64,000 nucleotides of DNA from Streptomyces prunicolor NBRC 13075 (GTDB lineage: Bacteria; Actinomycetota; Actinomycetes; Streptomycetales; Streptomycetaceae), in assembly GCF_000367365.1 (NCBI RefSeq), contig NZ_BARF01000064.1, forward strand, positions 62,001 through 126,000, read 5' to 3'. Shown one piece after another: positions 29,290-38,309 of the stretch (positions are counted from its first letter, which is position 1; each line of letters begins with the position of its first letter). Under the pieces are notes generated by a model that saw only the letters and a program-made list of their open reading frames with translations, had not been told where the DNA came from and did not search any database. A program made the translations under genes and the position numbers.

Positions 29290-30039
29290 ATGCCGACCGA
29301 CGCGTTGCTCACCCGCTTCCTGAACGAACTGGCCCCGCTGGAACCCGTTGCCGTGTGGGCCCACGGTTCGCTCGCCGGGGGCGACTACCAGGAGGGCCGC
29401 AGCGACCTGGACCTGATAGCCATCCTGGACCATCCCCTCAAGCCGAGCACCGCCCGTCAACTCGTCGCCCTGCACCGAGGGCTGCGCACCGACCCCCTCG
29501 CCGTCCGCCTGCACTGCAGCTACCTCGCGCCCGGCACCCAGGACGCCCCGAACCAGCGCCACCTCACCTGGGCCCACGACCACGTCACCCGCCGGCCCGT
29601 CACCCCCGTCACCCGGCGTGAACTGCACGACTTCGGGCGGGTGTTGCAGGGCGGATCGCCGAAGGACCTGCTGCCGGAGGTGACGGACCAGGAGCTGGCC
29701 GAGTTCGTCGTACGGGACCAGCGGGACTACTGGCGACCGGCCGTGGACAAGCCGCAGCTCTGGCTCGAGAACGGCTGGGTCGACGTCGGCCTGACCACCT
29801 TCGCCCGCGCGACGGTCACCAGACGGGACGGCCGCCTGATCACCAAGCGCGAGGCCCTCGACCTGCTGCCCGCGCTCGGCGCTCCGGTGGAGGTCGTAGC
29901 GGACGTCGTACGGCGGCGTTACGACGATACGGTCCCGTCCGCCGCCTCCGTAGAGGGCGATTGGCTCCACCGCAGGGCGGAGCTGACCCGGGCCTATCTG
30001 GGCCCGGCGATCGACGAGTTCGTGACCCGCTACGGGTGA
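29290..30039 (+). CDS. Nucleotidyltransferase-domain protein
   Basis: A 249-residue protein with the nucleotidyltransferase fold signature HGSLAGGDYQEGRSDLDLI: the GS pair and the D-x-D that binds metal are intact. This is the arrangement of aminoglycoside adenylyltransferases and minimal nucleotidyltransferases, and the helical C-terminal part would fit the former. Its real substrate is unknown; I would not call it a resistance gene from sequence alone. It lies 18 bases after the amidohydrolase gene and is probably co-transcribed. Confidence 0.82.
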   Translation: MPTDALLTRFLNELAPLEPVAVWAHGSLAGGDYQEGRSDLDLIAILDHPLKPSTARQLVALHRGLRTDPLAVRLHCSYLAPGTQDAPNQRHLTWAHDHVTRRPVTPVTRRELHDFGRVLQGGSPKDLLPEVTDQELAEFVVRDQRDYWRPAVDKPQLWLENGWVDVGLTTFARATVTRRDGRLITKREALDLLPALGAPVEVVADVVRRRYDDTVPSAASVEGDWLHRRAELTRAYLGPAIDEFVTRYG

Positions 30040-30061
30040 GCCGTTTATTACGGGTGATGCT

Positions 30062-31072
30062 TCACGCGCGCGTGGGCAGTGACTGTTCCACCGACGGGCC
30101 CGGCAGGTCGGCCACGACCTCCGGCCGCTCGCGCAGTGACAGCAGCACCCGCAGGACCCCGATCCACACCAGGCAGGAGCCGAACATGTGGAGGGCGACC
30201 AGGGCCTCGGGGAGGTTCGTGAAGTACTGGACGTAACCGATGACGCCCTGGGAGAGCAGGATCAGGAACAGGTCCCGGGTGCGGTCCAGCGGGCCCTTGG
30301 GGGCGTCGACCGCCTTGAGGACGAACCACAGGGCGAACGTCAGCGTGACCACGATCCAGGCGAGCACCGCGTGCAGCTTGGCGACCGTCTCCCAGTCGAT
30401 CGGGATGCGGTCGACCTCCTTGGAGTCACCCGCGTGCGGGCCCGCGCCGGTGACCACCGTGCCGACCGCGATCAGCAGCACGGAGGCGGTGACCAGGAAC
30501 CACACCAGCTGCTGCACGGCCTTGCCGACCAGCGGCTTGGCCTCGCCGTCGCCCTCCCGGCTGCGCTGCCACATCAGCGTGGCGACCGCGATCAGCGCCG
30601 AGGAGAGCAGGAAGTGGGCCGCGACCGTGTACGGGTTGAGGCCGACGAGGACCACGATCCCGCCGAGGATCGCGTTGCTCATCACGATCCAGAACTGCGC
30701 CCAGCCCAGCCGGGTGAGGGTACGGCGGTACGGCTTCTCCGAGCGCGCCGCGATGATCGCCCAGCCGACGGCCGCGCACAGCACGTACGTCAGCATCCGG
30801 TTGCCGAACTCGATGGCACCGTGGAAGCCCATCGCGCTGGTCGTGGTGAGCGAGTCGTCCGTGCACTTGGGCCAGGTCGGGCAGCCGAGCCCGGATCCGG
30901 TCAGCCGCACGGCACCGCCGGTGACCACGATGACCACCGACATGACGAGCGCGGCGAGAGCCGCCCGCTGAACGGTCCGGGGATCCGGGGTCCAGCGTGC
31001 GGCGATGAAGGCGAGGGGGTTGCGCGCGGCGGCTACGACGTCGGCGGGGGTCACTTTGGGCACGGGGACCAT
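30062..31072 (-). CDS. ctaA: Heme A synthase
   Basis: A 336-residue membrane enzyme of the COX15/CtaA family with about eight helices, oxidising heme O to heme A for the aa3 oxidase. Conserved heme-binding histidines and loops appear in GAVRLTGSGLGCPTWPKC (with its Cys pair), MGFHGAIEFGNRM, PYTVAAHFLLSS, KLHAVLAW and ALHMFGS. ATG 31072 gives the usual N terminus; a GTG seven codons upstream (31093) is possible, and neither has a strong ribosome site. It works on the product of CtaB. Confidence 0.93.
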   Translation of the reverse strand: MVPVPKVTPADVVAAARNPLAFIAARWTPDPRTVQRAALAALVMSVVIVVTGGAVRLTGSGLGCPTWPKCTDDSLTTTSAMGFHGAIEFGNRMLTYVLCAAVGWAIIAARSEKPYRRTLTRLGWAQFWIVMSNAILGGIVVLVGLNPYTVAAHFLLSSALIAVATLMWQRSREGDGEAKPLVGKAVQQLVWFLVTASVLLIAVGTVVTGAGPHAGDSKEVDRIPIDWETVAKLHAVLAWIVVTLTFALWFVLKAVDAPKGPLDRTRDLFLILLSQGVIGYVQYFTNLPEALVALHMFGSCLVWIGVLRVLLSLRERPEVVADLPGPSVEQSLPTRA

Positions 31073-31121
31073 CGTAGGGCGCCGCTTGTGCACGCTTTCA
31101 CGAGGGTCCGGAGTACGGCAC

Positions 31122-31898
31122 TCACTCCCAGCGGAAGAAGCGCCCGGCCGCCGCCAGCCCGACGACCGCCCACGCGCCCAGGATCCCCAGGTCGCCCCAG
31201 GGCATCCCGGCCCCGTGCTGGAGCACGTCCCGCAGGCCGTCCGAGAGGGCCGAGATCGGCAGCAGGCCGAGCACGTCCTGGACGCCCGACGGGTACTTGT
31301 CCATCGGCACGATCACCCCGCCACCGACCAGCAGCAGCAGGAACACCAGGTTCGCGGCGGCCAGCGTGGCCTCCGCCTTCAAGGTGCCCGCCATCAGCAG
31401 GCCGAGGCCCGAGAAGGCCGCCGTGCCGAGGATCAGGAGGAGGAGCACCGCGAGGGGGTTGCCGTGCGGGGACCAGCCCAGGGCGAAGGCGATCGCCGTC
31501 AGCAGGATGATCTGGAGGATCTCCGTGACGAGCACCGACGCCGTCTTCGCGGTCATCAGGCCCCAGCGGGGCAGCGGGGAGGACGCGAGGCGCTTCAGGA
31601 CGCCGTAGCGGCGCTCGAAGCCCGTCGCGATGGCCTGGCCGGTGAACGCCGTCGACATGACGGCGAGGGCGAGGATGCCGGGGGTGAGGAAGTCGACGGA
31701 CTTGCCCTTGCCGGTGTCGACGATGTCCACCGAGCTGAACAGGACCAGCAGGAGGGTCGGGATGACCACCGTGAGGAGGAGCTGCTCGCCGTTCCGTAGG
31801 AGCATCTTCGTTTCGAGGGCCGCCTGGGCCGCGATCATGCGGGGGAGCGGGGCCGCCCCGGGCTGCGGGGTGTACGTCCCCGGAACAGTCGTCGTCAT
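31122..31898 (-). CDS. ABC exporter permease (ABC-2 type)
   Basis: A 258-residue integral membrane protein with about six transmembrane segments and the ABC-2 signature region around AVMSTAFTGQAIATGFERRYGVLKRLASSPL. The start ATG overlaps the stop of the ATPase gene, giving a two-gene export system of the DrrAB/daunorubicin-resistance type. The substrate cannot be told. It lies next to ctaA on the same strand, and the same arrangement is common in actinobacteria, so a link to respiratory assembly is possible but unproven. Confidence 0.9.
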   Translation of the reverse strand: MTTTVPGTYTPQPGAAPLPRMIAAQAALETKMLLRNGEQLLLTVVIPTLLLVLFSSVDIVDTGKGKSVDFLTPGILALAVMSTAFTGQAIATGFERRYGVLKRLASSPLPRWGLMTAKTASVLVTEILQIILLTAIAFALGWSPHGNPLAVLLLLILGTAAFSGLGLLMAGTLKAEATLAAANLVFLLLLVGGGVIVPMDKYPSGVQDVLGLLPISALSDGLRDVLQHGAGMPWGDLGILGAWAVVGLAAAGRFFRWE

Positions 31899-32818
31899 GA
31901 GCGCAGCTCCTTGCCGGTGAGTTCCAGGAACACGTCCTCCAGGGTGTGCCGTTCGACCGAGATCTTCTCCGGCATCACCCCGTGCTGCGCACACCAGGAC
32001 GTGACCGTGGCGAGCAGTTGCGGGTCGACCTTGCCGCCGACGCGGTAGGAGCCCGGGGTCAGTTCGGCGGCCGTGGAGTCGGCCGGTAGGGCCTTCAGGA
32101 GGGAGCCGACGTCGAGGCCGGGACGGCCGGTGAAGCGGAGGGTGTTCTCGGCGCCGCCCCGGCACAGGTCCTCGGGGGAGCCGTGGGCGATGACCTTGCC
32201 TGCGTCGATGATGGCGACGTCGTCGGCGAGTTGCTCGGCCTCGTCCATGTGGTGGGTCGTGAGGATGACCGAGACGCCGTCCGCGCGGAGGTCGCGGACC
32301 AGGTCCCAGGTCGCGCGGCGGGCCTGCGGGTCGAGGCCGGCCGTCGGCTCGTCCAGGAAGACCAGTTCGGGGCGGCCCACTATCGCCATCGCCAGGGCCA
32401 GGCGCTGCTGCTGGCCGCCGGACAGCCGGCGGTACGTCGTACGGCCGCAACTGCCAAGTCCCAGGCGCTCGATGAGCGCGTCCACGTCGAGCGGGTGCGC
32501 GTGCAGCTTGGCCACGTGGCGGAGCATCTCGTCGGCGCGGGCGCCCGAGTAGACACCGCCGGACTGGAGCATCACGCCGATTCTGGGGCGCAGTGCGGCG
32601 GACTCGCGGACCGGGTCGAGGCCCAGGACGCGCACCGTGCCGGAGTCCGGCCTCCGGTACCCCTCGCAGGTCTCGACCGTGGTCGTCTTGCCCGCTCCGT
32701 TGGGACCGAGTACTGCGGTGACACCCGCATGGGCCACCAGGTCGAGGCCGTTCACCGCGGTCTTCGTGCCGTACCGCTTCACCAGGGCCTGGACCTGGAG
32801 CACGGGCTCACTTCGCAT
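31895..32818 (-). CDS. ABC exporter ATP-binding protein
   Basis: A 307-residue ATPase. Walker A GPNGAGKTT, Q-loop VMLQSGG, signature LSGGQQQRLALAMA, Walker B LVFLDEPTAGLD and the switch His in ILTTHHMDE are all present, so it should be active. A DrrA-like C-terminal extension follows (GGKVDPQLL...VERHTLEDVFLELTG). It energises the permease encoded directly downstream with a 4-base overlap. Confidence 0.93.
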   Translation of the reverse strand: MRSEPVLQVQALVKRYGTKTAVNGLDLVAHAGVTAVLGPNGAGKTTTVETCEGYRRPDSGTVRVLGLDPVRESAALRPRIGVMLQSGGVYSGARADEMLRHVAKLHAHPLDVDALIERLGLGSCGRTTYRRLSGGQQQRLALAMAIVGRPELVFLDEPTAGLDPQARRATWDLVRDLRADGVSVILTTHHMDEAEQLADDVAIIDAGKVIAHGSPEDLCRGGAENTLRFTGRPGLDVGSLLKALPADSTAAELTPGSYRVGGKVDPQLLATVTSWCAQHGVMPEKISVERHTLEDVFLELTGKELRS

Positions 32819-32848
32819 GCGCCCGAGTCTAGGTAGCCCGGCCCGCGC

Positions 32849-33661
32849 TCAGAGCGGCGGGTGCGAGATCTCCTCCTCACGGGGGCGGTGCAGGGGCAGC
32901 CAGCGTTCGGCGTAGGCCACGGCGTCCGCCACCGGGAACAGCCGTACGTCCGCCGCGCCCACCTTTCCCCGTACGACGGAACGGTCCCGTTCGAAGTCGT
33001 GGCCCAGTTCGTCGAAGCGGTCCGAGGAGATCGACACCTCGGTCACCGTCTCCCACCCCTCCGGTCCCGGGCGGCCGATCTCGACCAGCGGCGAGGCGAT
33101 GCGGTACTCGGCGAGATGGAAGCTCGTGCAGGTGTCGTAGCCCGCGCCGAGCAGCAGTACGCGCGCGTGGAGGCCCTCCAGGCGCGCCAGCGGGCTGCGC
33201 TCGCCGAGCCGGCAGTCGGTCGCGTGGCCGGCGAGGATCTCGGCCGCGCGGGGACCGATCGCCGCGAAGGAGGTCTGCGGGTGCGCGGAGCGCAGGGCAC
33301 CCGGCCAGGTGCGGACGGTCTCCGGGACGACGCCGACGCCGAGTGAGGGCGTGACGAGAGGGTCGTAGGAGGGCATGGAGGTGCGGATGGTGTCCCACCA
33401 CTCGCGCGGGACCGGCGGGTTTCCCCAGTGGGCCGGGTCCGAGAGGTCGGCGGACTGGGTGGGGACCACCAGGGTGCCGTCCGGGCCGAGTGCTTCGAGG
33501 ACTCCTTGGACGACCGCCACGCCGCCTCCGCAGACCCATCCGAGGGAGCTGAGGGAGGTGTGCGCGAGGAGGGTCTCACCGGGGTGGACGCCGAGCTCGC
33601 GCAGTTGTGCGGCGACTGTGTCCCGGGTGACAAGTGGGCCGGTGGGAGGGGGTGTGGGCAT
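32849..33661 (-). CDS. AAC(3)-family N-acetyltransferase
   Basis: A 270-residue member of the aminoglycoside 3-N-acetyltransferase (antibiotic_NAT) family. The N-terminal GETLLAHTSLSSLGWVCGG matches the acetyl-CoA-binding part, with VPTQSADLSDP and LLLGAGYDTCTSFHLAEY further on. In actinomycetes such chromosomal proteins are often not resistance determinants; some related enzymes act on other small amines. Start MPTPPPTG is preferred to a TTG 18 codons upstream (33715). It is separated from the ABC genes by 30 bp and divergent from sufR. Confidence 0.85.
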   Translation of the reverse strand: MPTPPPTGPLVTRDTVAAQLRELGVHPGETLLAHTSLSSLGWVCGGGVAVVQGVLEALGPDGTLVVPTQSADLSDPAHWGNPPVPREWWDTIRTSMPSYDPLVTPSLGVGVVPETVRTWPGALRSAHPQTSFAAIGPRAAEILAGHATDCRLGERSPLARLEGLHARVLLLGAGYDTCTSFHLAEYRIASPLVEIGRPGPEGWETVTEVSISSDRFDELGHDFERDRSVVRGKVGAADVRLFPVADAVAYAERWLPLHRPREEEISHPPL

Positions 33662-33736
33662 GGTTGTGGAGTGTCCTCGAAGAGGGTCTGTGGCACCGGC
33701 GAATTGATCGATCAAAGATCGTTTTCGCAGGTCAGA

Positions 33737-33750
33737 TTAGGTATGCCTAA
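33737..33750. promoter_or_regulatory. Iron-box-like palindrome upstream of sufR
   Basis: TTAGG-TATG-CCTAA is a perfect inverted repeat and resembles the left two thirds of the actinobacterial DmdR/IdeR (DtxR-type) iron box. It lies 72 bp before the sufR start. A second palindrome, TTGATCGATCAA, is at 33704-33715. Iron control of suf genes would make sense, but the third part of the iron box consensus is not conserved. Confidence 0.4.
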
Positions 33751-33821
33751 GTGATGCAGCGCACCGTCCATCCGCCGGGCGCGGGTTGTCAGGCTCTGAG
33801 GAATTACGCAACAATGGCGTT

Positions 33822-34553
33822 GTGAAAAACGTTGGCGAGGCTCCGCAGGAGGAACTCGCGACCGGTGAGCGGTCCACCCGCAACCGTGTCGCGCGCTCCA
33901 TCCTGGACCACGGCCCGTCGACCGTGGCCGACCTCGCCGGCCGGCTGGGGCTGACCCAGGCCGCCGTACGCCGTCATCTCGACGCACTCGTCGCCGACGA
34001 CGTCGTGGAAGCACGTGAGCAGCGGGTCTACGGAGCGCGCACGCGCGGCCGCCCCGCGAAGGTGTTCGCCCTGACCGACTGCGGCCGGGACGCCTTCGAT
34101 CAGTCCTACGACAAGCTCGCCGCGGACGCGCTGCGCTGGATCGCACAGCGTGAGGGCGGGGACGAGGCCGTCGTCGCCTTCGCCCGCGACCGCATGGCCG
34201 CCCAGGCCATCGCCTACCGCAAGGTCGTCGAGGCCGCCGCGCCCGAGAACCGCGCGGAAGCCCTGGCCAAGGCCCTGAGCGTGGACGGGTACGCTGCTAC
34301 GGCGCGTAGCGCACCGGTCGGTGAGCAGCTCTGCCAGCACCACTGCCCGGTCGCCCATGTCGCCGAGCAGTTCCCGCAACTGTGCGAGGCGGAGACCGAG
34401 CTCTTCTCCCAACTGCTCGGCACACATGTCCAGCGACTGGCCACCATCGCCCACGGCGACGGCGTGTGCACCACGTTTATCCCGAAGATTTCCAAGACCG
34501 TTTCCGATCCATCTGACTCATCTGCACGTACCGCCGGGAGGAACCCCGCATGA
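33822..34553 (+). CDS. sufR: Iron-sulfur cluster-sensing transcriptional regulator SufR
   Basis: A 243-residue regulator with a winged helix-turn-helix (STVADLAGRLGLTQAAVRRHLDALV) and a C-terminal cysteine set, Cys171, Cys175 (CQHHC), Cys188 and Cys216, matching the cluster ligands of SufR proteins. In mycobacteria and streptomycetes SufR with its cluster represses the suf operon and loss of the cluster induces it. The GTG at 33822 gives the family N terminus (KNVGEAPQEEL); there is no clear ribosome site before it, so a leaderless message is possible. Its stop overlaps sufB as ATGA, which makes sufR the first gene of the operon it should control. Confidence 0.93.
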   Translation: MKNVGEAPQEELATGERSTRNRVARSILDHGPSTVADLAGRLGLTQAAVRRHLDALVADDVVEAREQRVYGARTRGRPAKVFALTDCGRDAFDQSYDKLAADALRWIAQREGGDEAVVAFARDRMAAQAIAYRKVVEAAAPENRAEALAKALSVDGYAATARSAPVGEQLCQHHCPVAHVAEQFPQLCEAETELFSQLLGTHVQRLATIAHGDGVCTTFIPKISKTVSDPSDSSARTAGRNPA

Positions 34554-35974
34554 CGCTCCCCATCGAGGAGACCGCCCACCCCGAGCTCGAGGGTCTGGGC
34601 ACGTACGAATACGGCTGGGCCGACTCCGACGTGGCCGGTGCCTCCGCCAAGCGCGGCATCAACGAGGACGTCGTCCGGGACATCTCCGGCAAGAAGAACG
34701 AGCCGGAGTGGATGACCAAGCTCCGCCTCAAGGGCCTGCGCCTGTTCGAGAAGAAGCCCATGCCGAACTGGGGCTCCGACCTCTCCGGCATCGACTTCGA
34801 CAACATCAAGTACTTCGTGCGCTCCACGGAGAAGCAGGCGGAGTCCTGGGAGGACCTGCCCGAGGACATCAAGAACACGTACGACAAGCTCGGCATCCCC
34901 GAGGCGGAGAAGCAGCGCCTCGTCGCCGGTGTCGCGGCCCAGTACGAGTCCGAGGTCGTCTACCACCAGATCAACGAAGAGCTCGAGGCGCAGGGTGTCA
35001 TCTTCATGGACACCGACACCGCGCTGAAGGAGCACCCGGAGCTCTTCAAGGAGTACTTCGGGACCGTCATCCCGGTCGGTGACAACAAGTTCGCGTCGCT
35101 GAACAGCGCCGTGTGGTCCGGCGGCTCCTTCATCTACGTGCCGAAGGGCGTGCACGTCGAGATCCCGCTCCAGGCCTACTTCCGTATCAACACGGAGAAC
35201 ATGGGCCAGTTCGAGCGGACGCTGATCATCGTCGACGAGGGCGCCTATGTGCACTACGTCGAGGGTTGTACGGCGCCGATCTACTCCTCGGACTCTCTGC
35301 ACTCCGCGGTGGTCGAGATCATCGTGAAGAAGGGCGGCCGCTGCCGCTACACGACCATCCAGAACTGGTCGAACAACGTCTACAACCTGGTCACCAAGCG
35401 CGCCGTCGCCTACGAGGGCGCGACCATGGAGTGGATCGACGGCAACATCGGCTCCAAGGTGACGATGAAGTACCCGGCCGTCTACCTGATGGGCGAGCAC
35501 GCCAAGGGCGAGACCCTCTCCATCGCCTTCGCGGGCGAGGGCCAGCACCAGGACGCCGGCTCCAAGATGGTCCACATGGCGCCGAACACGTCCTCCAACA
35601 TCGTCTCCAAGTCGGTGGCGCGCGGCGGCGGTCGTACGTCCTACCGCGGTCTCGTCGAGATCGGCGAGGGCGCCCACGGCTCCAAGTCGAACGTGCTGTG
35701 CGACGCGCTGCTCGTCGACACGATCTCCCGCTCGGACACGTACCCGTACGTGGACGTCCGCGAGGACGACGTGTCCATGGGCCACGAGGCGACCGTCTCC
35801 AAGGTCAGCGACGACCAGCTCTTCTACCTGATGAGCCGGGGCATGACCGAGTTCGAGGCGATGGCGATGATCGTGCGCGGCTTCGTCGAGCCGATCGCCA
35901 AGGAGCTGCCGATGGAGTACGCCCTCGAACTCAACCGGCTGATCGAGCTGCAGATGGAAGGCTCGGTCGGCTAA
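34550..35974 (+). CDS. sufB: Fe-S cluster assembly scaffold SufB
   Basis: A 474-residue SufB, the scaffold subunit on which clusters form in the SufBC2D complex. Typical segments are the N-terminal region (VRDISGKKNEPEWMTKLRLKGL, shown here in part), the beta-helix core with PKGVHVEIPLQAYFRIN, VEGCTAPIYSSDSLHSAVVE bearing a conserved Cys, and the C-terminal RGMTEFEAMAMIVRGF. It is translationally coupled to sufR and followed 61 bp later by sufD. Confidence 0.97.
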   Translation: MTLPIEETAHPELEGLGTYEYGWADSDVAGASAKRGINEDVVRDISGKKNEPEWMTKLRLKGLRLFEKKPMPNWGSDLSGIDFDNIKYFVRSTEKQAESWEDLPEDIKNTYDKLGIPEAEKQRLVAGVAAQYESEVVYHQINEELEAQGVIFMDTDTALKEHPELFKEYFGTVIPVGDNKFASLNSAVWSGGSFIYVPKGVHVEIPLQAYFRINTENMGQFERTLIIVDEGAYVHYVEGCTAPIYSSDSLHSAVVEIIVKKGGRCRYTTIQNWSNNVYNLVTKRAVAYEGATMEWIDGNIGSKVTMKYPAVYLMGEHAKGETLSIAFAGEGQHQDAGSKMVHMAPNTSSNIVSKSVARGGGRTSYRGLVEIGEGAHGSKSNVLCDALLVDTISRSDTYPYVDVREDDVSMGHEATVSKVSDDQLFYLMSRGMTEFEAMAMIVRGFVEPIAKELPMEYALELNRLIELQMEGSVG

Positions 35975-36035
35975 GACCGCCCTCCGTAGAGCAGCAAGCG
36001 AATTCTGACGCAGGAAAGAGAGCAGACCGACAGCC

Positions 36036-37217
36036 ATGGCTGAGGCTCAGAGCATTCCGGTGGGGTCCACCACCGCCGGCGCGGTGGCAGTTGCCGCCGA
36101 GTCGACCGTCGCCACGCGCATGAGCGCGCCCCCCTCCTTCGACGTGGCGGACTTTCCGGTCCCCCACGGCCGCGAGGAGGAGTGGCGGTTCACCCCGCTG
36201 GAGCGCCTGCGCGGGCTGCACGACGGCACCGCGATCGCCACCGGCGACGGCGTGAAGGTCGCCATCGGCACCCCCGAGGGGGTCACCGTGGAGACCGTCG
36301 GCCGTGACGACGCGCGGCTCGGCAAGGCCGGCACCCCGGTGGACCGCGTGGCCGCGCAGGCCTACTCGTCCTTCGAGAAGGCCTCGGTCGTCACCGTCCC
36401 CAAGGAGACGGTCCTCACCGAGCCGATCCGCATCGTCGTGCACGGCGAGGGCGGCGTCGCGTACGGCCACCAGGTCGTCGAGCTCGGAGCCTTCGCCGAG
36501 GCCGTCGTCGTCATCGACCACACCGGTGACGCGGTCCTCGCCGCCAACGTCGACTACATCCTCGGCGACGGCGCCAAGCTCACCGTCGTCTCCGTCCAGG
36601 ACTGGGACGACAAGGCCGTGCACGTCGGCCAGCACAACGCCCTGATCGGCCGGGACGCCACGTTCAAGTCGTTCGTCGTCACCTTCGGCGGCGACCTCGT
36701 ACGACTGCACCCGCGCGTGGCCTACGCCGGACCCGGTGGCGAGGCCGAGCTGTTCGGTCTGTACTTCACGGATGCCGGCCAGCACCAGGAGCACCGCCTC
36801 CTGGTCGACCACAACGTCCCGCACTGCAAGTCCAACGCCATCTACAAGGGCGCGCTCCAGGGCGAGGGCGCCCACGCGGTATGGATCGGTGACGTGCTCA
36901 TCGAGGCCACCGCCGAGGGCACCGACACGTACGAGATGAACCGCAACCTCGTGCTGACCGACGGCGCCCGGGTCGACTCCGTGCCGAACCTGGAGATCGA
37001 GACCGGCGAGATCGTCGGCGCCGGACACGCCTCCGCGACCGGCCGCTTCGACGACGAGCAGCTCTTCTACCTGATGGCCCGCGGCATCCCCGCCGACGAC
37101 GCCCGACGCCTGGTGGTCCGCGGCTTCTTCGCCGAGCTGGTCCAGCAGATCGGTGTCGCCGACATCCAGGAGCGGCTGCTGGAGAAGATCGACGCGGAGC
37201 TGGAGGCGTCGGTCTGA
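36036..37217 (+). CDS. sufD: Fe-S cluster assembly protein SufD
   Basis: A 393-residue SufB paralogue that pairs with SufB and helps iron entry. It keeps the family beta-helix core and the C-terminal block FDDEQLFYLMARGIPADDARRLVVRGFF; VPHCKSNAIYKGAL is the usual region of the conserved His-Cys. The ATG follows AGGAAAGAG at some distance. Its TGA overlaps the start of the Rieske gene, so the two are coupled. Confidence 0.95.
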   Translation: MAEAQSIPVGSTTAGAVAVAAESTVATRMSAPPSFDVADFPVPHGREEEWRFTPLERLRGLHDGTAIATGDGVKVAIGTPEGVTVETVGRDDARLGKAGTPVDRVAAQAYSSFEKASVVTVPKETVLTEPIRIVVHGEGGVAYGHQVVELGAFAEAVVVIDHTGDAVLAANVDYILGDGAKLTVVSVQDWDDKAVHVGQHNALIGRDATFKSFVVTFGGDLVRLHPRVAYAGPGGEAELFGLYFTDAGQHQEHRLLVDHNVPHCKSNAIYKGALQGEGAHAVWIGDVLIEATAEGTDTYEMNRNLVLTDGARVDSVPNLEIETGEIVGAGHASATGRFDDEQLFYLMARGIPADDARRLVVRGFFAELVQQIGVADIQERLLEKIDAELEASV

Positions 37218-37534
37218 TGACCTTCGTACGCGCCTGTGGCCTCGGCGAGCTGGAGGAGGACACCCCGAAGCGGGTGGAACTCGACGGCACGCCGGTCTCG
37301 GTCGTGAAGACCGGAGGGGAGGTGTTCGCGATCAACGACATCTGCTCGCACGCGAACGTCTCGCTCTCCGAGGGCGAGGTGGAGGACTGCCAGATCGAGT
37401 GCTGGCTGCACGGCTCCGCGTTCGACCTGCGCACCGGCAAGCCGTCCGGCCTGCCCGCCACGCGCCCCGTACCCGTTTACCCCGTACAGATCGAAGGGGA
37501 CGACGTGCTCGTCTCTCTCACCCAGGAGTCCTGA
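37217..37534 (+). CDS. Rieske-type [2Fe-2S] ferredoxin within the suf operon
   Basis: A 105-residue small Rieske protein. Ligands are Cys43 and His45 (CSH) and Cys62 and His65 (CWLH), with the usual 16-residue gap, so it should bind one [2Fe-2S] cluster. It resembles the ferredoxin components of non-heme oxygenases, but no oxygenase is nearby. Its placement between sufD and sufC is shared by many actinobacterial suf operons, suggesting an electron-transfer role in cluster assembly or repair. Start overlaps the sufD stop as TGATG. Confidence 0.93.
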   Translation: MTFVRACGLGELEEDTPKRVELDGTPVSVVKTGGEVFAINDICSHANVSLSEGEVEDCQIECWLHGSAFDLRTGKPSGLPATRPVPVYPVQIEGDDVLVSLTQES

Positions 37535-37541
37535 GGAACCC

Positions 37542-38309
37542 ATGGCAACGCTTGAAATCCACGACCTGCACGTCACCGTCGAGGCCGACAACGCCACGAA
37601 GGAGATCCTCAAGGGCGTCGACCTCACCGTGAAGCAGGGCGAGACCCACGCCATCATGGGCCCGAACGGCTCCGGCAAGTCGACCCTCGCCTACTCGCTC
37701 GCGGGCCACCCCAAGTACACGATCACCGGCGGCACCGTCACCCTCGACGGCGAGGACGTCCTGGAGATGTCCGTCGACGAGCGCGCCCGCGCCGGCCTGT
37801 TCCTCGCGATGCAGTACCCGGTCGAGGTCCCCGGTGTGTCCGTCTCCAACTTCCTTCGTACGTCCGCCACCGCCATCCGCGGTGAGGCGCCGAAGCTGCG
37901 TACGTGGGTGAAGGAGGTCAAGGAGACCATGGAGCGCCTCTCCATGGACCCGGCCTTCGCCGAGCGCAACGTGAACGAGGGTTTCTCCGGCGGTGAGAAG
38001 AAGCGCCACGAGATCCTTCAGCTGGAGCTGCTCAAGCCGAAGATCGCGATCCTCGACGAGACCGACTCCGGCCTGGACGTCGACGCCCTGCGCGTCGTCT
38101 CCGAGGGCGTCAACCGCGTCCGCGAGACCGGTGAGGTCGGCACCCTGCTGATCACGCACTACACGCGCATCCTGCGCTACATCAAGCCCGACTTCGTGCA
38201 CGTCTTCTCCGGCGGCAGGATCGTCGAGTCCGGCGGCGCCGAGCTCGCCGACAAGCTGGAGAACGAGGGCTACGAGGCCTACACCACGAAGGGTGGCGTA
38301 TCCGCGTGA
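37542..38309 (+). CDS. sufC: Fe-S cluster assembly ATPase SufC
   Basis: A 255-residue ABC-type soluble ATPase driving the SufBC2D scaffold. Walker A GPNGSGKST, the SufC-style signature FSGGEKKRHEILQ, and Walker B IAILDETDSGLD (note DETDSG instead of the transporter DEPTSG, a SufC hallmark) are present. It starts 8 bases after the Rieske gene and overlaps sufS by 4 bases. Confidence 0.97.
   Translation: MATLEIHDLHVTVEADNATKEILKGVDLTVKQGETHAIMGPNGSGKSTLAYSLAGHPKYTITGGTVTLDGEDVLEMSVDERARAGLFLAMQYPVEVPGVSVSNFLRTSATAIRGEAPKLRTWVKEVKETMERLSMDPAFAERNVNEGFSGGEKKRHEILQLELLKPKIAILDETDSGLDVDALRVVSEGVNRVRETGEVGTLLITHYTRILRYIKPDFVHVFSGGRIVESGGAELADKLENEGYEAYTTKGGVSA

Noticed and set aside
29290..30039. 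Aminoglycoside adenylyltransferase resistance gene
   Set aside because: Only the general nucleotidyltransferase motif is visible, so substrate cannot be stated.
32849..33661. Aminoglycoside resistance gene
   Set aside because: The family match is real, but chromosomal AAC(3)-like proteins of actinomycetes often do not confer resistance, and no biosynthetic genes are nearby. Kept as a family-level call only.
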